Assembly: GCA_027064085.1 (NCBI GenBank)
Contig: JAMOQH010000154.1
Span: 1-31,347 of the forward strand
Length of the DNA stretch: 31,347 bases
Source of the DNA: a bacterium
GTDB lineage: Bacteria > UBP6 > JAFGXH01
Direction of reading: 5' to 3'
Positions within the stretch are counted from its first letter, which is position 1, and each line of letters begins with the position of its first letter. This document shows positions 16,601-24,800 of this stretch, in pieces. The notes below the pieces were generated by a model that saw only the letters and a list, made by a program, of their open reading frames with translations, did no database searches and was not told the origin of the DNA. The position numbers and the translations under genes are program-made.

Positions 16601-18430
16601 TCACGATTCCAACAATTTAGTTATTTCTTGAATGAATAATTTCATACTATATGGTTTTGGAATAAAACCGACTCCATCTTGCCGTGTTATCTCTAAAACT
16701 CTTTTATCATCTCTATAACCAGAAGAAACTATAATTTTTATATTTTTACTGAGCTTTTTTAATTTATAAAAAACTTCTCTACCATCCATTTTAGGCATAT
16801 CCATATCTAAGATAACAAGAGAAATATCTTCTTTATTCTGTTCATACAATTTTAATCCATCAATTCCATTTAGAGAAAACATAACATTAAAACTAAAGTT
16901 TTTTAATATTTCAGAAGCAGTTTTTACAATTAATAACTCGTCATCAATAATCAAAATAGTTTTATTTTTTGCATCGTAAGACAATAAATCAATTGCCTTT
17001 TTATTTTCTATAGCCTCACTACTATATATAGGTAAATATATCTTAAAAATATTCTTTTGATCCAATTCAATATAAAGTTTTCCATTTTCGTGTTCAATAA
17101 TCTTTTTCAAACTATCAATATCTAAATGGTTATAACCATTTTTAACATCATCAGATATTTTTATTTCCCAATAATCAGTATCATTTAAAGAAACTTTATC
17201 TAGTTTTATTTTAATATTTCCAATTTGTGTTTTTTGGGTTTCTTTTATTACAGTCATTAAATTATACGAATTTACAAGAATACTTAAAAATAATTGTGTT
17301 ATGTGGTAATGTGACACGAAAACAAAACACTCCTCTTCTAGTAAATTAACTTCAATATTAATATTTTTGGTAAATACTTTTTTTAAATCTTCTGTAATAC
17401 TTAAAATAAAACTATTTAGTTCTATCTTTTGTTTCTTATCATCATATTTTTTTGATAAAATTAAAAGTCTTTCTATCATTTCTAGTATTCTATTCATTGA
17501 TTTATCAACAAAAGAAAATCTTTCACTTAATTGCTCAAAAACATTTAAATCTGATAAATTTTCTTTAATTAAATCTATATTTCCTTTTAATATAGCTAAC
17601 GAATTATTTACTTCATGAGTAAATCCAGAAGCTAAACTAGATAAAGTTTCCATTTTTTGAGCATAATATACCTTGCCTTCAATTTTTAACTCTTCTGTAA
17701 TATCTTTTGCTACTCCTAATACTCCATCAAGTTTATTATTTTCATTAAAATATGGTTTTTCATCTAAATTTAAAACAACCCTTGAACCATCTTTTTTAAA
17801 AATCTCTATATTATAATTAACCTGTTTTTTTTCTGATAAAACTTGATAAATATTTTTATCAACATCATTATTTAATGGTGAATCTGTTAAATATTTTAAA
17901 TAAGAACTCTTCCATTCATAATATTCATATCCTGTAATTTTTTTTACCGATGGTGAAATGTATTGAATTATACCTTGTTGATTATATCTATACAAAAATA
18001 CATCTATATTTTCCAAAACAAAAGCTCTATCTTCGTTTAATTTCTGTATTTCAAATTCTCTTTCTTTCTTTTCTGTAATATCTCTTACAACAGCATAAAT
18101 ATTTATTGTCTTTTCAATCACAGGTATTAATAATACTTCACAATAAAAATTAGTTCCATCTTTTTTAGTATGAACCCACTCAAACCTATTTTGTCCATTT
18201 TTTATAGCCAATAAAATCATCCATTCTGCTTTTTTATATGATTTTTGACCATCTGGCTGAAATTCAGGAGATATGTCTGCAGGATGCAATCCTTTAAATT
18301 CATCATTTTCATAGCCAAACATTTTTAATACGGCATCGTTATAATGAATAAATGTATTATCATTAATAACCAATATTGCATCAACTGAATTATTAAAAAA
18401 GCCTTCATAATATTCTTTTAAGTCTAACAT
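16601..18430 (-). CDS. PAS-PAS hybrid histidine kinase with C-terminal receiver
   Basis: 609-aa soluble sensor protein without membrane segments. It has two PAS domains (about residues 1-120 and 125-245, each ending in a PAC-type VRDITEKK / VAKDITEE), a HisKA dimerisation helix with phospho-acceptor His272 in FTHEVNNSLAI, an HATPase-like domain (about 335-480) and a receiver domain (490-609). The receiver is intact: D-D, acceptor Asp542 (ILDMDMPKMDG), Ser569 and Lys592. The ATPase domain looks eroded: the N-box Asn survives (VNSYNLM), the DxGxG box is DDVKNG, and no GTGLGL lid is visible. Its ATG overlaps the stop of the bacteriohemerythrin gene (TAATG), suggesting that the hemerythrin works with the kinase, for example in oxygen or NO signalling (inference). 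Confidence 0.9.
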   Translation of the reverse strand: MLDLKEYYEGFFNNSVDAILVINDNTFIHYNDAVLKMFGYENDEFKGLHPADISPEFQPDGQKSYKKAEWMILLAIKNGQNRFEWVHTKKDGTNFYCEVLLIPVIEKTINIYAVVRDITEKKEREFEIQKLNEDRAFVLENIDVFLYRYNQQGIIQYISPSVKKITGYEYYEWKSSYLKYLTDSPLNNDVDKNIYQVLSEKKQVNYNIEIFKKDGSRVVLNLDEKPYFNENNKLDGVLGVAKDITEELKIEGKVYYAQKMETLSSLASGFTHEVNNSLAILKGNIDLIKENLSDLNVFEQLSERFSFVDKSMNRILEMIERLLILSKKYDDKKQKIELNSFILSITEDLKKVFTKNINIEVNLLEEECFVFVSHYHITQLFLSILVNSYNLMTVIKETQKTQIGNIKIKLDKVSLNDTDYWEIKISDDVKNGYNHLDIDSLKKIIEHENGKLYIELDQKNIFKIYLPIYSSEAIENKKAIDLLSYDAKNKTILIIDDELLIVKTASEILKNFSFNVMFSLNGIDGLKLYEQNKEDISLVILDMDMPKMDGREVFYKLKKLSKNIKIIVSSGYRDDKRVLEITRQDGVGFIPKPYSMKLFIQEITKLLES

Positions 18431-18828
18431 TAGTACTCCTTTTTTAATATGAAATCAGCATATTTTTTATCTTCTTTTAAAATATGATCTATTAACCATG
18501 TTACTAAAAATGTAATTAGCTCTTTACCAATAAACTCTTTTCCTATTTTTTTAGTAAACTCATCTATTTTATCTATAAAATTTTTATGTATTATTTTGTG
18601 AGCTAATAAGTCAGGATACTTATGCTTTAACATAAACTCTTCTTCTGATCTAAAATGACTAAGTGAAAAAACTCTTAAACGCTTTATGAAATGCTCTATT
18701 ATTTCTGGCTTTACACCCTTTGTGAGAGCATCAAATAACTCATTTACAATGTTTATCAAATTTCTATGGTGATTATCAACCATTTCAATTCCAAGTTTAT
18801 ATTTATCAAAATCTTTTACTAAAGCCAT
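18430..18828 (-). CDS. Bacteriohemerythrin
   Basis: 132-aa single-domain hemerythrin, the carboxylate-bridged di-iron O2-binding fold. All iron ligands are visible: His21 (D-x2-H), His58 and Glu62 (HFRSE), His77 and His81 (H-x3-H), and His115 with Asp120 (H-x4-D). The start is the ATG at 18826-18828, supported by AGAGAG just upstream; a TTG 39 bases further upstream is less likely. Its stop overlaps the ATG of the downstream hybrid kinase, so the two are translationally coupled. Likely roles are O2 storage or delivery or gas sensing. Confidence 0.93.
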   Translation of the reverse strand: MALVKDFDKYKLGIEMVDNHHRNLINIVNELFDALTKGVKPEIIEHFIKRLRVFSLSHFRSEEEFMLKHKYPDLLAHKIIHKNFIDKIDEFTKKIGKEFIGKELITFLVTWLIDHILKEDKKYADFILKKEY

Positions 18829-18866
18829 AATCTCTCTTATAAAAGTTACTTTATGTATTCGGAACA

Positions 18867-18894
18867 ATTATATCTTTTAATTAATTTATTTCAA
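18867..18894 (-). promoter_or_regulatory. Promoter of the hemerythrin-kinase pair
   Basis: On the minus strand TTGAAA (18889-18894), a 16-base spacer and TATAAT (18867-18872), about 40 bases upstream of the ATG. The -35 box overlaps the last codons of the upstream gene (stop at 18886). Confidence 0.5.
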
Positions 18895-19767
18895 GTTTTG
18901 GAATGATTTTTTTATTTTTTCTAAATATATATTAACTCCACTAGAAGTCAAAATGTAAATAACATTAGTTTTTTTATAAAATATGTTATTTATTTTCATT
19001 TTATCAGTAGAAATTTTTATTGATAAAACCTCAAATCCATTAATTCTATTAAAATTTTCTTCTAGAATAGATATTTTTTTATACTTCTTTTTGAGTCTTT
19101 TTATATAATCTTTAAAATATTCTTTTACCCCTAAATTGCTTTTTTCTAAAATAATCCCAATTACAGTACCCTTTTTTGAGATGAAAAGCCCATCTTTTTT
19201 TAATTTATAGTTATTAGGCACTAATAATTTATAATTATTTTTTTTATTTTTATACCATTCTAAAATTATTTTTTTATGTTTAGAAGTTTTTTGTTTTTTT
19301 ATCCCAACAAATGAGATTGTTTTTTGTATATTAATTAATTTTTTTTTAGTTAGTTCAGAAATAGTTTTAGGATAAGCAACTGTTAAAACTATTTTTTCTC
19401 CATAAAGATTAAAAATAATACTATAAAACTCCATATTAATCTTATTTTTTTTAGAATCAAAATCGAAACTTCCTGTAAGTAATATCGCATTATATGAATC
19501 AAACAATTCATTCTTTTTAGAAATAACCTTATAATTATGATAGCCCTTTTTTAACTTATTAATCATTAAATCTACATAAGTTGATAAATCAATTAAAGAT
19601 TCTTCAGATTGAATATTAATAGAACTACCATCTATTCCATAATAAAAGTTATTATCCTTTTTATGCCATGTACTAAGTGGTTCAAATGATAGTCCATAAT
19701 CAGAAACAGCTATATTTTTAGACAATATAGAAAAACTTATTAAAAATAAAAAGATTATTAATTTCAT
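18886..19767 (-). CDS. Exported protein with two PsbP/DcrB-like halves, function unknown
   Basis: 293-aa protein with a signal peptide (about residues 1-17) and a very Lys-rich mature part. It looks like two diverged copies of one domain of about 120 residues. Each starts with a short strand and Tyr/Phe followed by W or L (YGLSFEPLSTW; YKLLVPNNYKL), has a central helix of the YVDLMINKLKK / YFKDYIKRLKK kind, and ends with strands plus a helix. This resembles PsbP/DcrB (DUF1795)-type domains, as a judgement by eye. The ATG overlaps the rdgB stop by four bases (ATGA), so it is in the Rrf2-led operon. Confidence 0.75.
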   Translation of the reverse strand: MKLIIFLFLISFSILSKNIAVSDYGLSFEPLSTWHKKDNNFYYGIDGSSINIQSEESLIDLSTYVDLMINKLKKGYHNYKVISKKNELFDSYNAILLTGSFDFDSKKNKINMEFYSIIFNLYGEKIVLTVAYPKTISELTKKKLINIQKTISFVGIKKQKTSKHKKIILEWYKNKKNNYKLLVPNNYKLKKDGLFISKKGTVIGIILEKSNLGVKEYFKDYIKRLKKKYKKISILEENFNRINGFEVLSIKISTDKMKINNIFYKKTNVIYILTSSGVNIYLEKIKKSFQNLK

Positions 19768-20360
19768 ATCATACTCTTAAATTTTTCAAAAAATAGTTTT
19801 AAAGCTTTTCCTCTATGAGAAACTAATTTTTTCTCATCCGGAGATAATTGAGCCGCAGACAATTTTAAATTTTCATCATAAAAAATAGGGTCATAGCCAA
19901 AACCATTATTTCCAATGGGCTCTTTTAAAATAATTCCCTTCCAAATACCTTCAAATTTATTAATTTGATTTTCTCCATTATAAAAAACTAATGAAGTTTT
20001 AAATCTTGCATTTCTATTTTTTTTTCCCTTTAACTTTTCTAAAAGGTAAAACATTCTATCTTGGTCATTAAAACTTCGTTTTCCAAATCTTGCAGAATGG
20101 ATTCCAGGTTTCCAGTTTAATGCCTCTACTTCTAAACCACTATCATCTGAAATTGTCGGTAAATTAGAAATATCATAACCTGCTTTTGCTTTAATTAATG
20201 CATTCTCAAAAAAACTATTACCAGTTTCTTCAATTTCAGGTAAATCATAATTATATAAAGTTTTAATATTAATATTAAAACTTTTAAACATATTTTCAAA
20301 TTCTTTGATTTTTCCCTTATTTTTAGTAGCGATAAGAATTGTATCATATTTGTTATTCAT
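19764..20360 (-). CDS. rdgB: XTP/dITP diphosphatase (RdgB/HAM1 family)
   Basis: 198-aa nucleotide-pool cleaning enzyme that hydrolyses non-canonical purine triphosphates (XTP, dITP) to monophosphates. Typical motifs are present in order: ATKNKGKIKEF (about residues 11-21), SDDSGLEVEAL, PGIHSARFG, GFGYDPIFY and SHRGKAL near the C-terminus. Length is normal. It is followed with a four-base overlap by the exported two-domain protein and preceded, 27 bases upstream, by the 87-aa unknown. Confidence 0.95.
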   Translation of the reverse strand: MNNKYDTILIATKNKGKIKEFENMFKSFNINIKTLYNYDLPEIEETGNSFFENALIKAKAGYDISNLPTISDDSGLEVEALNWKPGIHSARFGKRSFNDQDRMFYLLEKLKGKKNRNARFKTSLVFYNGENQINKFEGIWKGIILKEPIGNNGFGYDPIFYDENLKLSAAQLSPDEKKLVSHRGKALKLFFEKFKSMI

Positions 20361-20387
20361 AATATACTCTCTTAGTTTTATAAAATT

Positions 20388-20651
20388 TTATTTATTTATA
20401 GAAAAATTCTCATATTCAATAATTGCAATATCCAACCAAATAGATATATCAATAAAAATATTAGCTCTTTGCTTATCATTATTAATAAAATCAGTTATTA
20501 AGGAATTCAATGTAAATAAACTATAACTTTTTGAGCTTTCAGAGTATAATTTTAGCTTTTTAATAATTGACATCGGAATATAGTTTACTCCTGAAATTAA
20601 GATATCATTAAAAAATGATTTTAAATCAATTAAATAACTTTCTATATCCAA
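20388..20651 (-). CDS. Small cytoplasmic protein of unknown function between the Rrf2 regulator and rdgB
   Basis: 87-aa, mostly helical-looking protein with no signal peptide and no motif I recognise. The start is TTG (20649-20651), directly after the Rrf2 stop (TGA-TTG). AGAGG inside the end of the Rrf2 gene gives a ribosome site about five bases away, so translation is probably coupled. Coding is supported by this spacing and by the intact frame between two secure genes. Confidence 0.65.
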   Translation of the reverse strand: MDIESYLIDLKSFFNDILISGVNYIPMSIIKKLKLYSESSKSYSLFTLNSLITDFINNDKQRANIFIDISIWLDIAIIEYENFSINK

Positions 20652-21074
20652 TCAAGCCTCTTTTTTAAGATTATAACTGTCTATTAATGTTTGTAAATTC
20701 TTTCCTCTTAAGTAATCTGAAATTAAGTTAGTCATATCAATCCACAATTCATGTGTTACACAATTTTTAGAAAATTCACAATATTCTGAAGCTTCTACAC
20801 AAGGAGTAATCGCCAAAGGACCATCTAGAGCAATTACAATTTCTTCTAAAGTAATTTTCTCAGGTTCTTTTGATAGAATATACCCCCCTTTACTTCCCCT
20901 AATACTTTTAACCAATCCATTAACTCTTAACATATTTAATAAATTTTCTAAATATTTTCTTGATAATACTTGTTTTTCTGCAATATAAGAAGCCATTACA
21001 GGTTTGCCATTATATTGCAAAGCTATTTCTAACATTGCTCTTATTCCATATCTTACTTTTGTTGATAACTGCAT
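20652..21074 (-). CDS. Rrf2-family transcriptional regulator with a putative Fe-S site
   Basis: 140-aa winged-helix repressor of the Rrf2 family (IscR/NsrR/CymR relatives). The N-terminal MQLSTKVRYGIRAMLEIAL, the recognition-helix region LSRKYLENLLNMLRVNGLVKS and the wing RGSKGGYILSK are typical. Three cysteines, Cys92, Cys99 and Cys105, sit where IscR/NsrR bind an iron-sulfur cluster (spacing x6, x5; E. coli IscR has x5, x5). It may sense Fe-S status, NO or redox. It is the first gene of the operon with the 87-aa protein, rdgB and an exported protein. A perfect 12-bp palindrome overlaps its promoter, suggesting autoregulation. Confidence 0.9.
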   Translation of the reverse strand: MQLSTKVRYGIRAMLEIALQYNGKPVMASYIAEKQVLSRKYLENLLNMLRVNGLVKSIRGSKGGYILSKEPEKITLEEIVIALDGPLAITPCVEASEYCEFSKNCVTHELWIDMTNLISDYLRGKNLQTLIDSYNLKKEA

Positions 21075-21093
21075 ATACCCTCAAATAAATCAA

Positions 21094-21128
21094 TAGTTTA
21101 AACTAATACATCAATCAATTTTTGTCAA
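21094..21128 (-). promoter_or_regulatory. Rrf2-gene promoter with overlapping 12-bp palindromic operator
   Basis: On the minus strand TTGACA (21123-21128) is followed after 17 bases by TAGTTT (21100-21105), a weak -10. TAGTTTAAACTA (21094-21105) is a perfect 12-bp palindrome that covers this -10. Its edge is 20 bases upstream of the ATG, and a GAGGG ribosome site lies between. This is the position expected for a repressor operator of the Rrf2 protein itself. Confidence 0.5.
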
Positions 21129-21161
21129 GTGTTTTAAATTTAAATAATTATTTTTTTGAAT

Positions 21162-21734
21162 TTAGTTTTTCTTCTGCTTAAAAATCACAGAATTATATAA
21201 CTCTGGATGTTTTCCGGAAATAGATTTATAAAAGTTTTGAATTATATTAAAATCATCTTTCATTGATTTACCTACTTTAATTAAGGTACCTACTCCAGCT
21301 ATTTTATTTTTATAGTCTAAATATCCAAGAGCAATAGGAACACTTGCCCCTTTTGCAATATGATAAAATCCTGTTTTCCATTTTTCAGTATGCTTACGGG
21401 TACCTTCAGCTGGTACAAGAATAACAAGTTCATCATTTTCTTTTAATATATTAATAGCAAAATCAACTAAATTTTTTCCTTTACTTCTATCAACTCCAAT
21501 TGCTCCTAGTTTTTTAGCTAAAAAACCAAAAAATAAAGATTTTGTATAATTATCTTTAACAAAAAACTTGAATTTTATATCATGTTTCCAAAATGTTAAT
21601 GTAGCAAATAAAATATCCCAATTACTAGTATGCGGAGCAGCAATCATAACACATTTTAATAACTCGTCTGTTTTATTAATAGATGTTTTCCACCCTAAAG
21701 ACCTCAAGATAAGTGCTGAAATAATTTTTTTCAT
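21162..21734 (-). CDS. PlsC-like acyltransferase (second copy)
   Basis: 190-aa membrane-associated acyltransferase. HTSNWD (H-x4-D; His35, Asp40) and PAEGTRK (about residues 120-126) are the two signature blocks of the glycerol-phosphate acyltransferase fold, with VDRSKGKN between them. The start is the ATG at 21732-21734 because GAGGGGGA sits just upstream; an upstream ATG at 21767 would place that site inside the gene. It is short and diverged from the one at 15778-16521. The APHTSNWDI form is common in proteins annotated simply as lysophospholipid acyltransferase. Confidence 0.85.
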   Translation of the reverse strand: MKKIISALILRSLGWKTSINKTDELLKCVMIAAPHTSNWDILFATLTFWKHDIKFKFFVKDNYTKSLFFGFLAKKLGAIGVDRSKGKNLVDFAINILKENDELVILVPAEGTRKHTEKWKTGFYHIAKGASVPIALGYLDYKNKIAGVGTLIKVGKSMKDDFNIIQNFYKSISGKHPELYNSVIFKQKKN

Positions 21735-21757
21735 ATATTCCCCCTCTTCTTTCAGGT

Positions 21758-21786
21758 ATTTTATCACATAAATGCGAAAACAACAA
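21758..21786 (-). promoter_or_regulatory. Putative promoter of the second acyltransferase gene
   Basis: On the minus strand TTGTTG (21781-21786), a 17-base spacer and TAAAAT (21758-21763), 24 bases upstream of the chosen ATG. Confidence 0.4.
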
Positions 21787-21898
21787 TCTAAAAATTAAAT
21801 TACAACAAAAATCTTGTTAAAACATTAAAGTCAATACAAACAATTAACCCGTTTAAGCTAGTTAAAAAGATTAAATAAAACAATAGGTTACAAATTGG

Positions 21899-24649
21899 TT
21901 ATTTAACCCAAAGAGTTCCAAAAAATGAATTATTTACCATACCCAAACTACAATCAGACGAACGACACATTTCACCAGACCCATGTTCTTCTGATGAGTT
22001 AGCATTATTTTTAGGTCCAAGTCCAAATCCTATTGCTGTATCAAGAGAATTACAATCATTTTCTTGATTAGAAACATAACCAAATCTAGCTTGTCTGTAT
22101 TGCCAATGAGTATTAATACCAAAATGCTTACAATAAGGTTGTACGGACCATGAAGATTTTATTCCAGGATGTCCAGTAACAACATCTTCTGCTCCACTAA
22201 AAATTTCTAAGGCAGTTTTACTAGCATCAAAATTTTTATAAAAATTATAATTATCCATGTAACCTCTAAGTTTAGTAACTTTAATGGTACTGTAGCTATT
22301 ATATTTTGCATTTGTATTATCCATACTTAAATCATTTTCATTATAAAGAACTGTATTTGTCCAATATGAAGAAGTGTATTTAAATGTAGAGTCTCCGTTA
22401 GTTTTCATAATTAAAGTCCAGCCTCCTCCATCTGTTATCATATCACAGTAAACTTTAAAAGGCTCATTATCACCATCTAATCCATCAGGGTCTATAGTAT
22501 AAATTCCATCTCCTATACTAAAACCATTCTCCAATATCTCTTTACAGGATTTAAAGTAATTTGGAACATTATTTTCACACACATAAGCTTGATTCTTATT
22601 TGTACAAACCCAATCATTCCAAGTTCCTTGACTACGCATTTCAATGCAGTTTTCATTATTCCCTGCGTTATCTGGTTGATATGGAGTTTCCCAATTATTA
22701 TATAAGTATCCAACTGCTTCATAATTCCAACGATAGTTACCTTCTTGAGCTAAATCGTTTAAACCAATAAATATATTATTACCAGATAGTAAACTAGTTT
22801 TTTGATTAAAAACCCAAGTATTTTCATCTCCGTTATCTATTTTAACCAAAGTATAATTCATACTATTACATTGAGCCTCTGCTTCAAACCAATTTAATTC
22901 TTCATTACAAAACAAATATACATGACCATTATATTCTTCTCTTGTACAGTTACTATCGCAAACTCCCGCTTCATCTATAACTCCATTACAATCGTCATCT
23001 ATTCCATTACATATTTCTTCAGGTTCAGTTCCTTCACCACACATATCACAAGCATCACCTTTACTATCTCCATCTTCATTTGCTTGATCAGGATTAGCAG
23101 TATAAATACAGTTATCAATACAATCTTCAACACCATCACTATCTGTATCTGTATCAGCAATACCACAACCACAAACACCAGCTTTTGTTTTGTTAACATC
23201 ATTTATACACTCATCACAAGCATCTCCAACTCCATCACCATCTGTATCAAGTTGCTCAGGATTTACAATAAGAGGACAGTTGTCAAGTTCATTTCCTTCT
23301 TCATCAAAGTCATTTATAGCGTCATTATCATCATCTGTATCACAAGCGTCACCCATTCCATCACCATCTGTATCAACTTGGTCAGGATTTGCAACAAACT
23401 GGCAGTTATCTAGTACGCTTCCATCATCATTAGAATCATTTATTCCATCATTATCATCATCAATATCAACACAATCTGCCTGCTCATCATTATCATTATT
23501 TGGAAAATTATCATCAATTATTCCATTACAATCATTATCAAGACCATCACAAGTAACCTCCTCTGATTCATAATGCTCAACCAAAGTATAACTAGGTTCC
23601 CCCCAACCTCCTGTTCCATTACACTCTTTCACCTGTCCTTGGCATACCCCTTGAGTTTTATTCGCAGGAGGAGGAGTTAATGCATCATCAGGGCTTCCAT
23701 TGCAATCATTATCAAGACCATCACAAATTTCTTCTACTGGAGTAACTTCTCCAACTGTTTCTCCCCAATGTCCATTAACGCATGTTTGAATCCCTGCTTT
23801 ACACTCTCCCGTATCTGAACCCTGACTTCTAGTTCTACCTGTTGTACATTCACAACCCTCATCAATAGTTCCATTACAGTTATTATCTTTTAAGTCACAT
23901 GAAAGTTCTGATTCTTCATAACCATCAATTAAGTTATAATCAGGCTCTATCCAACCATTAGCTCCATCACATACTTTTTTACTATTTGCACATACTCCTA
24001 CTGTTTTATCAGCAACGGGAGCAACTAAATTATTATCAACCTCTCCATCACAATCATTATCTAAGCCATCACACTTGGTTTCTTCGGTCTGATAACCATT
24101 TATTGAGGTGTAGTTGGGCTCTTGCCAACCATTTACACCCATACAAAGTTTCTTAGCTTCAGCACATACTCCCGCTGTTTTATCAGCAGCTGGTGCAATT
24201 AAACCATTATCAACACTACCATCACAATCATTATCTTTATTATCACAGCTTACTTCTGTTTCTTCATAACCACTAATTAAAGTATAGTCTGGCTCTATCC
24301 AACCATTAGTTCCATCGCATACTTTTTTGTTATTGGCACAAACACCTGCTGTTTTATCTGCATCAGGAATAACTTCAAAATTGTCATCTATTTCGCCATT
24401 ACAATCATTATCAAGGCCATCACAAATTTCTGAAGACGGAAGAACTTCGCCTTCACACATTCCCCATTTACCACTTGTTTGACAAGTTTGTGTTCCTTTT
24501 TTACATATACCTACACTTGCACTATTATTATCTCCTGTGTAACATTCTTGGGTTTGCCCTACTTTACACTCTGTATTTATAGGTGTCTGTGTTTCCGAAC
24601 AGGAGAAAAATATTAAAAATAAAATTAAAAATAGTAAATATTTATACAT
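21899..24649 (-). CDS. Giant surface lipoprotein: MopE repeats, thrombospondin-3 repeats, C-type lectin and fibrinogen-like domains
   Basis: About 916 aa from an ATG at 24647-24649, chosen because TAGGAG lies just upstream. The N-terminus is a lipoprotein signal ending in IFFSC. Residues about 20-575 carry seven copies of the MopE-type metal-binding motif (CDGLDNDCNGEID pattern), five of them spaced by Cys-rich units with GVCANNKKVCDGTNGW-like text. Between the sixth and seventh copies lie Ca-binding thrombospondin type-3 repeats (DTDGDGVGDACD). At about 575-710 is a C-type-lectin domain (ending NENCIEM...GTWNDWVC). The C-terminus, about 715-916, is a fibrinogen-related domain (CKEIL...VYCDMITDGGGWTLIM). 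It is probably a secreted, Ca-dependent, carbohydrate-binding adhesin that depends on periplasmic disulfide formation. Its own promoter region is at 24650-24800. Confidence 0.9.
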   Translation of the reverse strand: MYKYLLFLILFLIFFSCSETQTPINTECKVGQTQECYTGDNNSASVGICKKGTQTCQTSGKWGMCEGEVLPSSEICDGLDNDCNGEIDDNFEVIPDADKTAGVCANNKKVCDGTNGWIEPDYTLISGYEETEVSCDNKDNDCDGSVDNGLIAPAADKTAGVCAEAKKLCMGVNGWQEPNYTSINGYQTEETKCDGLDNDCDGEVDNNLVAPVADKTVGVCANSKKVCDGANGWIEPDYNLIDGYEESELSCDLKDNNCNGTIDEGCECTTGRTRSQGSDTGECKAGIQTCVNGHWGETVGEVTPVEEICDGLDNDCNGSPDDALTPPPANKTQGVCQGQVKECNGTGGWGEPSYTLVEHYESEEVTCDGLDNDCNGIIDDNFPNNDNDEQADCVDIDDDNDGINDSNDDGSVLDNCQFVANPDQVDTDGDGMGDACDTDDDNDAINDFDEEGNELDNCPLIVNPEQLDTDGDGVGDACDECINDVNKTKAGVCGCGIADTDTDSDGVEDCIDNCIYTANPDQANEDGDSKGDACDMCGEGTEPEEICNGIDDDCNGVIDEAGVCDSNCTREEYNGHVYLFCNEELNWFEAEAQCNSMNYTLVKIDNGDENTWVFNQKTSLLSGNNIFIGLNDLAQEGNYRWNYEAVGYLYNNWETPYQPDNAGNNENCIEMRSQGTWNDWVCTNKNQAYVCENNVPNYFKSCKEILENGFSIGDGIYTIDPDGLDGDNEPFKVYCDMITDGGGWTLIMKTNGDSTFKYTSSYWTNTVLYNENDLSMDNTNAKYNSYSTIKVTKLRGYMDNYNFYKNFDASKTALEIFSGAEDVVTGHPGIKSSWSVQPYCKHFGINTHWQYRQARFGYVSNQENDCNSLDTAIGFGLGPKNNANSSEEHGSGEMCRSSDCSLGMVNNSFFGTLWVK
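22990..24430 (-). repeat. Seven MopE-type metal-binding repeats and thrombospondin-3 repeats within the lipoprotein gene
   Basis: On the + strand the strings ccattacaatcattatcaag and close variants recur about every 150-190 bases from about 23,520 to 24,420, each encoding the C-D-x3-D-N-D-C-N-G core. The region 23,030-23,480 holds the DxDGDG-type calcium repeats. This internal repeat array is the coding basis of the stalk. Confidence 0.85.
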
Positions 24650-24768
24650 AAAAGCTCCTAAAAAATAAATAAACATTGGATAATCGCAATTTTTTTTCCT
24701 TTTTTAATCAAAAATACAATATACTAACTACTACTATAAAAAAAATCCTGTAACTCTCTACATAAGAT

Positions 24769-24783
24769 TGACAATTATTGTCA
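24769..24783. promoter_or_regulatory. Perfect inverted repeat between asd and the lectin lipoprotein gene
   Basis: TGACAAT-t-ATTGTCA is a perfect 7-bp inverted repeat with one central base, 18 bases downstream of the asd stop and about 120 bases upstream of the lipoprotein ATG. No T-run directly follows on the minus strand, so a terminator is less likely than a protein-binding site for expression of the adhesin. Confidence 0.4.
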
Positions 24784-24800
24784 GTTTAATAAATTTATTT

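Noticed and set aside
22922-23573. Two + strand open frames rich in Thr/Ile or Ser
   Set aside because: They lie opposite the thrombospondin-3 and MopE repeats of the minus-strand lipoprotein, have no ribosome site and are explained by that coding sequence.
24735-24765. Rho-independent terminator after asd (short TGTA/TACA stem before eight Ts on the minus strand)
   Set aside because: The stem is only four base pairs and two Gs and an A separate it from the T-run, so it is not convincing.
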